From NCBI GenBank assembly GCA_964507305.1, contig CAZDPQ010000007.1:1-44669 (forward strand): a stretch of 44,669 nt of DNA, read 5' to 3'. The translations under genes and the position numbers were made by a program. A model generated the notes under the pieces. It did not search any database. It was not told the DNA's origin and worked only from the letters and a program-made list of their open reading frames with translations. This DNA is from JAQVYV01 sp964507305 (GTDB lineage Bacteria; Bacillota; Clostridia; Saccharofermentanales; UBA5734). Below, piece after piece: positions 16,225 through 25,288 of this stretch. Positions within the stretch are counted from its first letter, which is position 1, and every line of letters begins with the position of its first letter.

Positions 16225-16837
16225 CCTATGCTCCTTTCCTGCTGCAGAGCTGTGATCAGCAAGACCTCCGCCACATTCGGCGCTATCGTCCGGTGCAGCG
16301 GGAAATCCTTCTCTTCAAGGATTTCCGATTGGTCGGTCAGCAGATTCGTCATCCGGTACGGCCCGGCCTGCGGGAGGCCCAGTTCTTCCGGACTGGTCCG
16401 AATCTCCGCCATTTCGGGTCCGCCCAGGAATTCATCCCGGAAAACAGTTTCCCCGGTTAAGGATGCGTTCGCAAAATGGCAGTCCGCCCGGGTGCTGACC
16501 AAAGCGAAAGTGCCTGCGCCCCCCTCCGCCATAAAAGATAAAATTTCCCTGCCGTTCAGGAACCCCTTCGCTTTCCCGTTTTGAACCTCGATGGCAGCCT
16601 TTTTCCCCTGCTGGACAGACTCCGGGACATCGGCTTCAGCGATAACACGCTCCCTCCGGCAGACAAATACCCGCCGGTTTCCGGCAAAACAGACGGTATA
16701 GCCGCTGTCGTACAGCGTATCCTCCGGGTTTTTGCCGCTTTCAGCGTACCCTGCTCCGTAAACCGGTCGATTCTCAGCTGATAAATCACCAACCCGGAGA
16801 GGTTTTCCGACATAAGATAATCTTGTACCTCATTCAT
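16221..16837 (-). pseudogene. Frameshifted gene for a beta-domain protein (about 205 codons)
   Basis: Translation from the ATG at 16837 (GGAGGGG site upstream) reads MNEVQDYLMSENLSGLVIYQ and leaves frame near 16748, in a run of five A residues. The neighbouring frame then continues smoothly (NPEDTLYDSGYTVCFAGNRR and onward) to a stop at 16221. One extra A would restore a single protein of about 205 residues. Its end (YRMTNLLTDQSEILEEKDF, then VAEVLLI) resembles the C-terminal beta domain of the island's GH13 proteins (YQVTNLVTGAILASG, then AVLLVEAL). It could be a genuine mutation, a homopolymer sequencing error, or programmed slippage. Function unknown. Confidence 0.7.
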
Positions 16838-16850
16838 GAAATCCCCTCCA

Positions 16851-18671
16851 TTATTTATTTTTCAATATTTTCCCCGTTGTATAAAGATAATAGAATACTG
16901 CAAATCCGGCACCGATGATCACCAGGGCAGCCACAGCAATCAGAATCAGCTGCAGGCTGCTGAACATCCCTCCATCGTTTGCCGGTGACTGGCTTTCCTC
17001 GCTTATGGTTTCGGACAGAGCTTCGCTGCCGGAGGACGTCTGGGAATCTTCAGAGATGGTTTCACCGGAGGATCCGGATTCTGAAGAAGACGTGCCGGCA
17101 GAAACGGTTCCGGAGGTCTTCGGAGTCGGGGTAGGCTGCTGGGGTAAAGCACTTAGTGCTTCTACCAGGAGAACCGCCTGATCGTCCGTCGCAACCTGCA
17201 CAGAAACATCCTTCAATTGGGAAGCCGTTCCGGAAGCAAGAATCGCTCCGGTTACGAGATTTGTCACCTGGTACCGTTCGGCGCCAAGCATGCCCATCTC
17301 CTGATAGGGAATCATCGCACGAATGGTTTTTGTTTCTTCGGTATTAGGAAGGATCAGGATCCCGTTGCCGTCGGCAAAACGCGCGTAGGCCTGCAAGCCT
17401 CCTCCATCGGTGGCAACCTTGCAGATATTGGTTGATTTGTGGTTGTCCGGGTAATAATTGAAAATATTCGGATAGCTTCTCCGGATGGAGATCATTTTCT
17501 TGACAGACTCATAAAATTCCTTGTTAACCGGCTCATTCATTACGTCCCACTGGATTTTGTTAAAATACATGACGCCCGTACCATTCGGAAGCAGGCTTCT
17601 GGGATTGTCCCATTCCTCTCCGATGTTCCACAGCGGAATAAAGGGGGCGAAAATAGCCTGGTAGCCGATCCGCACCCGGCTGCCCCGGACTCTGGGAGCT
17701 TTCGAATCGTGGGTCACCAGATTGAAAGTGTAGAAGCGGGCTTCTCCGCCGTGGCCGGTGATCTGAAAGTCCTTGATTCCGATGCCCTGGCCGGTGAGAA
17801 TACGGTCCACGATGTTGTTTTCCATAAAATAGTTGTCCGAATCCCATTTCATTTCCGAATCCGGTTCTTCTCCGACACCGACCTGCTCAAAGTCGTATAT
17901 CCCTCCCATCCGGGAACTTGTGCCCTCGGAAATGATGGCGATCTTCCGTCCGTAGTCCTCCAGAAGGCGCCTCCGAACCTCCGCCCAGAGATTGTACCCG
18001 GTTACATGGGGTTCCAGATCGCAGCGGAATCCATCGATCCCGGTTTTCAATGCAATCTGAACCGCATTGTTTGTGTACCATTCTTTCCAGGACGGATTTG
18101 ACCAATTGAACAGGTAGCCGCCCCAGCCTTCCCGCAGCTCGTCATTAACGGTAAACCATTCCGGATGCTCCGTCACATGAGGACTTTCCTTATCGGTGCC
18201 CCATACAACAATGTCAAAAAAGACCCGGATATTTCGCTTATGCGCTTCGTCTACAAACGCCTTTGCGACTTTAAAGCTTTCCTCCCGGTTTGTGGTGCCG
18301 GTCATGACAGAATCGATCTGGTCATACCGGTAGACACTATAGCCGTTATTGCTTGCCAGCCGGTTCGCTTCGGATTTCTGGTAAACCGGGTTGATCCAGA
18401 TGCCGTTTACGCCAAGCTCCTGGCAATGATCCAGTGCCTTGACAGCTCCGGCAAAATCATGGGTATCCGAAACGGTTTCGATCCGCATCTGCATCATTAC
18501 CAGAGTCTTTACCCAATCCGGCGAAGCGCCTTCCAGTACCACCTGGCTGTCGGGTACCCATTTCGGCATCAGGTCGGCATTGCTGATGCCGGAAGCCCCG
18601 TGAATAGCGGCCGGCATGGCAAACGCCAGAACGGAAGCCGCCAGAACGATTGTCAGAAGTATCCTTTTCAT
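16851..18671 (-). CDS. GH13-like glycoside hydrolase, secreted and membrane-anchored paralogue
   Basis: A 606-residue protein with signal peptide MKRILLTIVLAASVLAFAMP (cleavage near IHGAS), a GH13 catalytic domain, a Ser/Thr/Pro/Glu-rich stalk (about 510-570) and a C-terminal membrane span with a Lys-rich tail. GH13 residues are intact: Asp218 in GFRCDLEP, Glu249 in IISEG and an HD pair in LVTHDS. Region I reads FFDIVVWGT instead of DxxxNH. The start at 18671 is chosen because GAGGTG precedes it and it begins the signal peptide; in-frame codons further upstream run through a hairpin. It should act outside the cell on polymer or large oligosaccharide. It lies downstream of the two repeat-domain surface proteins and 13 bp before the frameshifted gene. 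Confidence 0.83.
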   Translation of the reverse strand: MKRILLTIVLAASVLAFAMPAAIHGASGISNADLMPKWVPDSQVVLEGASPDWVKTLVMMQMRIETVSDTHDFAGAVKALDHCQELGVNGIWINPVYQKSEANRLASNNGYSVYRYDQIDSVMTGTTNREESFKVAKAFVDEAHKRNIRVFFDIVVWGTDKESPHVTEHPEWFTVNDELREGWGGYLFNWSNPSWKEWYTNNAVQIALKTGIDGFRCDLEPHVTGYNLWAEVRRRLLEDYGRKIAIISEGTSSRMGGIYDFEQVGVGEEPDSEMKWDSDNYFMENNIVDRILTGQGIGIKDFQITGHGGEARFYTFNLVTHDSKAPRVRGSRVRIGYQAIFAPFIPLWNIGEEWDNPRSLLPNGTGVMYFNKIQWDVMNEPVNKEFYESVKKMISIRRSYPNIFNYYPDNHKSTNICKVATDGGGLQAYARFADGNGILILPNTEETKTIRAMIPYQEMGMLGAERYQVTNLVTGAILASGTASQLKDVSVQVATDDQAVLLVEALSALPQQPTPTPKTSGTVSAGTSSSESGSSGETISEDSQTSSGSEALSETISEESQSPANDGGMFSSLQLILIAVAALVIIGAGFAVFYYLYTTGKILKNK

Positions 18672-18705
18672 AATCACCTCAAGATTTCTTCTATCATACA
18701 AGCAA

Positions 18706-18737
18706 AGAGCTTTAAAAGGAATCCCTTTTAAAGCTCT
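18706..18737. other. Perfect 14-bp inverted repeat in the leader of the anchored GH13 gene
   Basis: AGAGCTTTAAAAGG and its exact complement are separated by AATC. On the minus strand it lies 34 bp before the GH13 ATG and is followed by TTTGCTTG, a poor T tract. It may be an attenuator, processing site or weak terminator. Its arms contain the half-sites GCTTTAA/TTAAAGC of the LacI-type operators, but in everted order. Confidence 0.6.
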
Positions 18738-18765
18738 CTTCCTTACTTTCCACAATTATGGGGCC

Positions 18766-18794
18766 TTCCCCTGCCGCCCGACGCGGCAGGGGAA
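18766..18794 (-). other. GC-rich intercistronic hairpin after the surface protein gene
   Basis: A perfect 12-bp stem (TTCCCCTGCCGC with GCGGCAGGGGAA) and 5-nt loop start 9 bp after the stop of the gene at 18804. No T run follows, so mRNA stabilisation or partial termination is more likely than full termination. Confidence 0.6.
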
Positions 18795-18803
18795 AGCGAT
18801 GAA

Positions 18804-19799
18804 TCAGGATTTCTTCCCCTTCTTGACCAGGAGAACGCCCGCTGTTACCGCACCGGCTAACGCAACGGCGATAACAATAATGACAATAATGGTTCCGGTT
18901 TTGCTTCCCGCGGGTTCCTCCGCTTCTGAAGAGGCGGCAGAGGATTCCGCTGCGGAAAGGTCTTCCGATTCTGTGCTGGCTGCTTCGGAGGATTCTTCCG
19001 ATGATTGCAGGGAAGAGGCTATCGACAAAGCTTCACTGGTTGAAACAGTCGTCGATGAGGAAGCAGCTCCGGATGATACGGCGGAGGAAGATTGGACAGC
19101 GCTGCTGGATGCTGAGGAGGAGGAGGAGGCTGTCGTGCCTCCGGTGATATCCGCTACCGTATAGGCAATCGTACCTCGAGCCATTCCCCAGTTGCCGAAG
19201 CTGACGTAGACGTCTGTCTGGTCTTTGATATGAGCATCCATGGATTCCTTGGGAATAAGGAACTGCTGGCCGTTAAATGTGTAAGTCCAGCTTCCGTCTG
19301 CGTTTTTCTTAAAAGATACCGTGAAATTCCCTTCCGGTTTTTTCGTGTTCAGGGTATCGGGAATCACTCGGGGCTGCAGATCGGATAAATCAAGACCCTG
19401 CTTGGCCAGCATCCAGCCGTTCGGCGCATCACCCAGTGTTTCGCTGACCGAGGTGGTAAAATGCAGGAAGAAAATCCCTCTGGAATCCACCCATCCGCCT
19501 TCCGTGTTGCTGATCCCGATTGCCAGAGCATTGGCTGCCGAAACCTCCACATCCTTCAACTGGATGGTTAATCCATCCAGCTTGAAGGTGTCAATCGTCC
19601 CTACGCGAATTGCCCACATGGGTCTTCCGAAGGTGATCCTTACTCCGTCTGCGGTCTCGACCAGCGAATCCCCTTCATACTCATCCATCTGCGCCCAGTA
19701 GTCAATGATGTCTCCGTCAACCATTTTATAGGCTGACGCAACTGCAGACAGGGATGCGGTAAAGGTTACTATTAGTAGTAGTGTCAATAGCTTTTTCAT
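18804..19799 (-). CDS. Secreted, membrane-anchored single-repeat surface protein
   Basis: This 331-residue protein has a signal peptide (MKKLLTLLLIVTFTASLSAVASA), one copy of a beta-rich domain (about 30-220), a long Ser/Ala/Glu stalk (about 225-300), a C-terminal membrane span and a KKGKKS tail. The domain (MWAIRVGTIDTFKLDGLTIQL, then GIFFLHF, ADGSWTYTFNGQQ and VYVSFGNWGM) is the same as the threefold repeat in the neighbouring 698-residue protein. No catalytic motif is visible. Its place next to an anchored GH13 enzyme suggests that it holds a glycan at the surface, as SusE/F-type proteins do in other phyla; this is inference. Confidence 0.75.
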   Translation of the reverse strand: MKKLLTLLLIVTFTASLSAVASAYKMVDGDIIDYWAQMDEYEGDSLVETADGVRITFGRPMWAIRVGTIDTFKLDGLTIQLKDVEVSAANALAIGISNTEGGWVDSRGIFFLHFTTSVSETLGDAPNGWMLAKQGLDLSDLQPRVIPDTLNTKKPEGNFTVSFKKNADGSWTYTFNGQQFLIPKESMDAHIKDQTDVYVSFGNWGMARGTIAYTVADITGGTTASSSSSASSSAVQSSSAVSSGAASSSTTVSTSEALSIASSLQSSEESSEAASTESEDLSAAESSAASSEAEEPAGSKTGTIIVIIVIAVALAGAVTAGVLLVKKGKKS

Positions 19800-19823
19800 G
19801 AAATCCTCCGTTTTCGCTGGTAT

Positions 19824-21920
19824 TTAGCGAACAGCTGTCGTCCTGTTTTTAAGGGTCAGCATGACCCCGGCTGCCAGGATCGCTGCCAGGATGAAGATGA
19901 AGAAGGTTCCGTTTTCTCCTGTTTCCGGACTGGAATCATCCGAACTCGCCGCTTCTGTAGCCGTTGCTTCCGGAGTTGGTTCTTCCGGATTGTCGAACAC
20001 AACTTTATTCGTCACTCTGCTGATGATGAAGGACAAGCCGTTTTCATCGGTTGCACCAAATCCGGGCGCGAACTTCACAAGCTCCGGATTCGGAATGCTC
20101 GCCCGCAAGACGTCATCGGCTATGGTCATTGTTTCGCCGTTCAATTCGATATTCCAGTTTGTATCCACTTTATTGAATTTCAGGTAAATATGGTCGGTGA
20201 TATCGGTATCCAGCGAATGCACCAGAAGCGGCTCATCCCCTTCATAAAAAGGTCTGGCCCAAAATGTAATAACAGGATTTCCCGATTCCTCGTCAAGAGA
20301 ATAGACCAGCAGCAGGCTTCTGCTTGAAGGGTCGCTGGCCGGGTTGCGTTCCGCATCCGCAATCACCAGAATGAACTGTCGGTTTGCGCCGGACAGGCTG
20401 AATTCCGTCAGATCCATTTCCAACCCGTCCAGAACATAGCCCTGTGTGCCAACCGCGCGAACACCCCATGCACTGCTGCCCGGGAATTCAACAAGGATCC
20501 CTCTCTCCTGGTCCAGAGGTGTAACCATTATGTATTCGTCAGGCCAGAAAGGATTCAGAAAATCGCCTTCGTTCGGAACATCCACGTTGGTGTTTATAAT
20601 CGGCGTAGGTTCTGGTGTCGGCGTTACGTCTGACGTAGGTGTAGGTTCTTCGGTCGGTGTCGATGTGGGAGCCGCCGCCGGATCCAGATACTTGATGCTG
20701 GATACGTTCATGGAGGTGGATTCCGGTGTTACGTTGTTGTTTCCGATGGAGAAACAAGCTCTTCCCGTGTTCGGAATAATACCTTCCATCACTCCTGTTG
20801 CCAGAACAAGACTCCGTTCATTTACACGCACAGTCCAGCTTGTGTCCAGATTTTTAATAAATCCAAGCTTGATCGTGGAAGGTGCGGTTCCTCCGAATTG
20901 AAAGGTGCCGAGATACGTGTCAGGTCTTTGGAACAATTCAACAGCAAAACCGCTTTCCGAATTTTTTACATAGAAGAACAAGCCTCCCGTTGCCGGATCA
21001 CTGAGTGTATTCAGGTCATAATCCGCAAAATTCACGAAAATGCCGCCATCGGGGTTTGGCATGGAGAAATTGGTAAGGGTGACTTCCAGATCCTGCAGAT
21101 TGAAAACATCCTGTCCGATCGCCCGGGGTCCCCAGGCTTCCGCGGTCAGGGTAATCCCCGTTCCGTTCCCATCGCCTTCCGTAATAACCACCATACCGCC
21201 CCACCAGGGGTTCTGGAAATTCGCCGCTCCCGGCTTCAGATCCGTACGGAATGCCACATTGCGGACTCTGGCCAGATTGATGCTGATATCTTCGGCTGCA
21301 GAACCTGAGGCATTACCAATCGAGAAACAGGCAAGGCTTTGGTTCGGGATCATTGCATCCATATCGCTGGCAGAAATGATCGCTTCCTTGTTGTTGAAAA
21401 TCACTTTCCAGGAGAGGTCCGCCTGCTGTTCAAACTTCAGGATGGCATCGGCCGGTACAGGTTCCATAAAACTTAATGTTGTCAGATATACATCGCCCGG
21501 TCTGCGGATGATATTCAGGTCATATCCGCTGCTCGTGGGATGAAGGAACAGATACATGGAGGATGTGCCGCCGGGATCGCTGGCCGGATTGGTGCTGGCA
21601 TCCGCGAAATTGAAAAAGATTCCATCCGATGAATCCAACAGATTGATTTTCGAAAAAGTCACTTCCAGTTCATTCAGTTCATAGGTTTGCTGCCCTACCG
21701 CGCGAAGGCCCCAGGGAGTCCCTGTGGGAAACACAACCTTCACGCCGTCTGCCCCATCATTTGTCACACTCATGTTGTAAGAAGGCCACCAGCCCGGATC
21801 AACCATGATTGCTGTGGTTGGAACGGTTTCTTCTGCGACTGCACCGATGTTCATCGCAACAACAGATGAAACGATAAGGGCAATCATCAGAAATAGTACC
21901 AATGTTTTTCTCCTGGTCAT
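19824..21920 (-). CDS. Surface protein with three copies of a new beta-rich repeat and a sortase-like tail
   Basis: This 698-residue protein has a signal peptide (up to about residue 30) and three repeats of about 160-190 residues. Each begins W-G-[LPV]-R-A-[VI]-G followed by an [EDG]LE[VM] strand, then a [FL]xx[FVI]AD strand, a W-x-[VI] strand near its end and an IPN motif. A Thr/Pro-rich linker separates repeats two and three, and a Glu/Thr/Ser stalk precedes the C-terminus. The tail has SPETGE, a hydrophobic stretch and a basic end, close to an LPxTG sortase signal but with Ser in place of Leu. AGGAGGAG precedes the ATG. It heads the operon to 15247 and has the strongest promoter of the island, flanked by two operators. 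A glycan-binding role is inferred. Confidence 0.78.
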   Translation of the reverse strand: MTRRKTLVLFLMIALIVSSVVAMNIGAVAEETVPTTAIMVDPGWWPSYNMSVTNDGADGVKVVFPTGTPWGLRAVGQQTYELNELEVTFSKINLLDSSDGIFFNFADASTNPASDPGGTSSMYLFLHPTSSGYDLNIIRRPGDVYLTTLSFMEPVPADAILKFEQQADLSWKVIFNNKEAIISASDMDAMIPNQSLACFSIGNASGSAAEDISINLARVRNVAFRTDLKPGAANFQNPWWGGMVVITEGDGNGTGITLTAEAWGPRAIGQDVFNLQDLEVTLTNFSMPNPDGGIFVNFADYDLNTLSDPATGGLFFYVKNSESGFAVELFQRPDTYLGTFQFGGTAPSTIKLGFIKNLDTSWTVRVNERSLVLATGVMEGIIPNTGRACFSIGNNNVTPESTSMNVSSIKYLDPAAAPTSTPTEEPTPTSDVTPTPEPTPIINTNVDVPNEGDFLNPFWPDEYIMVTPLDQERGILVEFPGSSAWGVRAVGTQGYVLDGLEMDLTEFSLSGANRQFILVIADAERNPASDPSSRSLLLVYSLDEESGNPVITFWARPFYEGDEPLLVHSLDTDITDHIYLKFNKVDTNWNIELNGETMTIADDVLRASIPNPELVKFAPGFGATDENGLSFIISRVTNKVVFDNPEEPTPEATATEAASSDDSSPETGENGTFFIFILAAILAAGVMLTLKNRTTAVR

Positions 21921-21969
21921 ACTTTCTCCTCCTGTTTTTTGTTTTTGATCTCTGTGGGTGAATTCTACT

Positions 21970-21983
21970 GTAAACCGCTTTAA
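21970..21983. promoter_or_regulatory. LacI-type operator O3
   Basis: GTAAACCGCTTTAA lies downstream of the promoter, in the leader of the 698-residue surface protein gene. Its centre is 85 bp from that of O4, so DNA looping between the two is possible. Confidence 0.65.
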
Positions 21984-22024
21984 ATTTCGAGCAATGAAGA
22001 ACCTGGAATTTATTTCGTAAGTCT

Positions 22025-22053
22025 ATTATAGTATGATTAAAACACATTGTCAA
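22025..22053 (-). promoter_or_regulatory. Promoter of the surface-protein operon
   Basis: TTGACA (22048-22053), exactly 17 bp, and TATAAT (22025-22030) on the minus strand: a full consensus promoter placed between operators O3 and O4. Confidence 0.88.
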
Positions 22054-22054
22054 T

Positions 22055-22068
22055 ATAAAGCGCTTTAA
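22055..22068. promoter_or_regulatory. LacI-type operator O4
   Basis: ATAAAGCGCTTTAA is the best-conserved of the seven sites (AAAGCGCTTT is fully palindromic). It lies immediately upstream of the -35 box. Confidence 0.75.
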
Positions 22069-22136
22069 TTATTTTATTATTTAGATTATATCACAATAAT
22101 ATTTTCAGTTTTCAAGGTTCGTTTCGGTTCGATCCA

Positions 22137-25100
22137 CTATTTCCCCTTGCACGGGCGATGCAACAGGCAAACCGGCCCGTCCAGTCCTGTTCGCACAAAA
22201 GAATAGTCCTCTGTCCAAGTGGATTCCTGTAGAATTTCCGGACTGACAAAATCCTCATATCCCTTTTTCCCCAGAAAAATATTCGGACCGACAAAATCGA
22301 GCTCCCCCTTGATATGGTGGTGGGGACCAAGCAGATTCCGGTTGCTGCCGTAGAGCACCAGCTTGATCTTGTTGCTTCCCTGCTTCAGCCATGGGGTGAT
22401 CTCACAGGTATAGGGCGGAAGAACCAAATTTTTCACCGCATGGCCGTTTATAAAAAGCTCTGCAAGAATAAATCCTTCCCAAGCTGCCTGAATGACCCAT
22501 TCGTCCTGCTGTTCCTCTGGCGAAAGATCGAGTTCAGCCTCCATTTCGATGTTTCCGCGGTAGAACCATAACCCTTGGGCTGTCAATTCCCTTTCGCCGT
22601 TCAATACTCCAGGTTCCTCCAATGTGAATTCAGCTTCTTTTACCCGGTAAAACGCCGGCGTTTCATCGATCCGGCCATGAATTCCCACCTGGAAATCCCC
22701 CAAAATATATACAGCTTCAATACCCACCGGATAATGGAATCGATTGCGCTCTGTCTCAAATACTGCTTCCAGATCGGTTATCGGCTGCCATTTCGGGATG
22801 ACGCAATCCATTTCCACCGTGTTTTCGCCGCACCGACACCAATGGCCGATCGGAATTTTCAGAATGGAGCGGTCGATCCAGAATTCCGGATCGGCAGCTT
22901 CCACTTTACAGCCGTTGATGCGTATTTCGGAATAGTATGTCGCTTCGGCAGCCAAAACCAATCCATTCAGCGTCCCCGGATCTGAAATATCTGCATGGAA
23001 TCGATAAACAAAAGTCAGGAAGCATTCTCGGTCTTCCTGGGATACCCGTTTATAAACCTGGTCCTGCAAATGAAGCACATTCATTGTTTTGAAAGCCGGC
23101 TGCCCGTTAAACCGACAAGACGCTTTGTCGATAGTAAGGGCGTTGAAGTCCGTTCGTCCTGCCGAGGTAATACGCAATGGTCTAGATGCGAAAGCGCCTT
23201 CTCCGGAATCTGTTGCAGGAACAGGCTGGTCTGATCGCTCCGTTTCCTGCATTTTCTTTAAAACAATCGCCTCGCTTCCGCGTGGCGGAATGTCAATTTC
23301 GAACCATGTGTCGTTTTCCCCTGTCCGAAAAGAGATGGGACTTCCCTGGAAGCAGGCCGAGCTGCACAGGTCCAGCTTTTCGGGAATCCATGCTCCTTCT
23401 ATCCTGGCCTTCAGTTGATTGGGGGAATCGGTTCTGCTGTTCCAGACATAGACCGCTATCCTGTCGTCGTATTCGCGAACCCGCACATAGATGTCCTTTG
23501 ACGGTTTTGAGCTCCTCTTGTCCGAAAAGACAATGCTGCGTTTGAATCCGATAATATCCAGATATTTCCGGAGCATATCCCTCCGGTTTTGAACAGTGGA
23601 GCAGCGGTCGAAGGGCGGATGAAAAAACCTTTGATCAGGGGAAGCTTCTACCCGGGAAGGTGGAATATTGATGAAAACAAGCTCTCCTCCGCCTTCAACG
23701 AAGGACTCCAGAATCCCGGCTGTACGGATTCCTGCCGTGGTGGTCTCCGCAAGGAAAACCATGCTGTAGGACGATTGACCCAAAACAATTCGACCGTCTT
23801 CCGCTCTTGCATCTTTTTCGAACAGCGCCTCATCTCCCAGGTCAAAAGCGACCTGGCACTTGAGGAGATTTTCAACCAGTTCACGGAACTGGGCAGACAG
23901 CACCTTCTCCATAAGGGAATATCCGGGGCGGACAGTCTCTGTCCACATGCCGCTCAGTGGAACCAGCACCAGCACGTTCGCATCGGAACGCCCTCCGGCC
24001 ATAATTGTATTCAGAGCTGCCATCCACCGGTTCAGGATGCCAAACCGGTTCCACCAGGTCTCCTGTTCCGAAAAAAATGCCGGATAATCCCTTTTCCGGA
24101 CGCCTTTGATCGTATAAGCCGTTAAATGAAGACAAGGCAGATTGATCCCCAGCACCGCCTGGTGGCCCCAGATCCAGGCCATTTCCTCAAAGGTGATCCC
24201 CCATCCGCTGCAGCCGAAGGACTCGCTTAAAACACGCGGTTTTCCGTATTGCTCCGCAACGGAAGAAACCTGCTTCATCAGTACAGGGCTTGCCAGACGC
24301 CTTCCCAGGTGATCGATCCCCGGGAGCTGCATGGCTGAATACATGCTCATCACTCCCCCGTTGCTCGAAATCTGGTCACATAAACCATCCTCTGCCGCAA
24401 AATGTCCGGTAAATTCCAGACCGTTCTTTGCACACCAATCCGCAATCGGATCCGTAAACGACTCTTTAAACCGATCATGGATCATTTTCCAGTAGTCCTG
24501 CCGGAACCGGCGTCCTTCCTCCGATCCCACATCCAGCATCCAAAGCTCGTCCAGCAGTTCCCTGTCGGTCCTCTGCCTGTATATCTCTTCCAGGGAGAAG
24601 GACCAGGAATACCCCGCATTGTTAAGCTGCGGTTCGTCGGCGAAACAGCCCTGAATGGTTTTCCCGAAATGCCGGCCCAGATGTTTTTTATACACTTCAT
24701 GAGTGGATTGCAGAAAGAGATGGGTCACCTCCGGATTTAAAAGGTCTACATAATGCGGATCCGTTTCGAAATAAACGGCCAAGTCGGCGTGGGGGAATTC
24801 TTCCGGCCGGGGAAGCCTTTCATAGCGTTTATCACTCCCGTTCCCTCCGGTTGTCCTGCGGTAAGCAGCGATTCTGCGTTCTTCCGGAATCTGACGGAGT
24901 TTTTCCGGATCGGTGAGAAACAGCATTCTTTTAAACTGGTAGGAAAGTCCGGCCAAGGGAACGATGCCTCCCGCAAAGCCGCTGGGCCAGCCATCCTCAT
25001 CATAAATCCAGACGCTCAGGCTTCGTTTTTCCGCATGGCTTACAGCCGTTTCACAGGCTGCAAACCATTCGCTGCCCATATAAGGAATTTCCAGACCGGC

Positions 25101-25259
25101 GCGGGAGTGGATAAAGAATCCCCCGTACCCCTGGTCCGCCATTTCGTCAATCTGCCGGCGAATTTCCGATTCCTGCATTTTCCCGTTCCACGACCAAAAT
25201 GCCAGGCTCTTATAGTCCTTCAGCCGATTTTCCAGTTTCTTGTAATCCATCCTATCCAT
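22137..25259 (-). CDS. GH106-like glycoside hydrolase (alpha-L-rhamnosidase type), cytosolic
   Basis: A protein of about 1040 residues. The N-terminus matches GH106-like enzymes: FWSWNGKMQESEIRRQIDEM, QGYGGFFIHSRAGLE and VWIYDEDGWPSGFAGG, in the order expected for the barrel of that family. The C-terminal third contains beta-sandwich domains (VLYGSNRNLLGPHHH). GH106 enzymes release L-rhamnose from pectin-type chains, but related members act on other sugars. There is no signal peptide, so it should act on imported fragments. The start at 25259 is chosen from a GAGG site; sequence upstream in this frame is antisense-free only over 29 bp, before the preceding esterase gene. It follows that gene by 29 bp. 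Confidence 0.75.
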   Translation of the reverse strand: MDRMDYKKLENRLKDYKSLAFWSWNGKMQESEIRRQIDEMADQGYGGFFIHSRAGLEIPYMGSEWFAACETAVSHAEKRSLSVWIYDEDGWPSGFAGGIVPLAGLSYQFKRMLFLTDPEKLRQIPEERRIAAYRRTTGGNGSDKRYERLPRPEEFPHADLAVYFETDPHYVDLLNPEVTHLFLQSTHEVYKKHLGRHFGKTIQGCFADEPQLNNAGYSWSFSLEEIYRQRTDRELLDELWMLDVGSEEGRRFRQDYWKMIHDRFKESFTDPIADWCAKNGLEFTGHFAAEDGLCDQISSNGGVMSMYSAMQLPGIDHLGRRLASPVLMKQVSSVAEQYGKPRVLSESFGCSGWGITFEEMAWIWGHQAVLGINLPCLHLTAYTIKGVRKRDYPAFFSEQETWWNRFGILNRWMAALNTIMAGGRSDANVLVLVPLSGMWTETVRPGYSLMEKVLSAQFRELVENLLKCQVAFDLGDEALFEKDARAEDGRIVLGQSSYSMVFLAETTTAGIRTAGILESFVEGGGELVFINIPPSRVEASPDQRFFHPPFDRCSTVQNRRDMLRKYLDIIGFKRSIVFSDKRSSKPSKDIYVRVREYDDRIAVYVWNSRTDSPNQLKARIEGAWIPEKLDLCSSACFQGSPISFRTGENDTWFEIDIPPRGSEAIVLKKMQETERSDQPVPATDSGEGAFASRPLRITSAGRTDFNALTIDKASCRFNGQPAFKTMNVLHLQDQVYKRVSQEDRECFLTFVYRFHADISDPGTLNGLVLAAEATYYSEIRINGCKVEAADPEFWIDRSILKIPIGHWCRCGENTVEMDCVIPKWQPITDLEAVFETERNRFHYPVGIEAVYILGDFQVGIHGRIDETPAFYRVKEAEFTLEEPGVLNGERELTAQGLWFYRGNIEMEAELDLSPEEQQDEWVIQAAWEGFILAELFINGHAVKNLVLPPYTCEITPWLKQGSNKIKLVLYGSNRNLLGPHHHIKGELDFVGPNIFLGKKGYEDFVSPEILQESTWTEDYSFVRTGLDGPVCLLHRPCKGK

Positions 25260-25288
25260 ACCAGCCTCACCAGTTAGCTTATTACGGA

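Noticed and set aside
19824..19920. Standard LPxTG sortase signal at the end of the 698-residue surface protein
   Set aside because: The motif reads SPETGE, with Ser replacing the conserved Leu, so I report it only as sortase-like; a plain membrane anchor is also possible.
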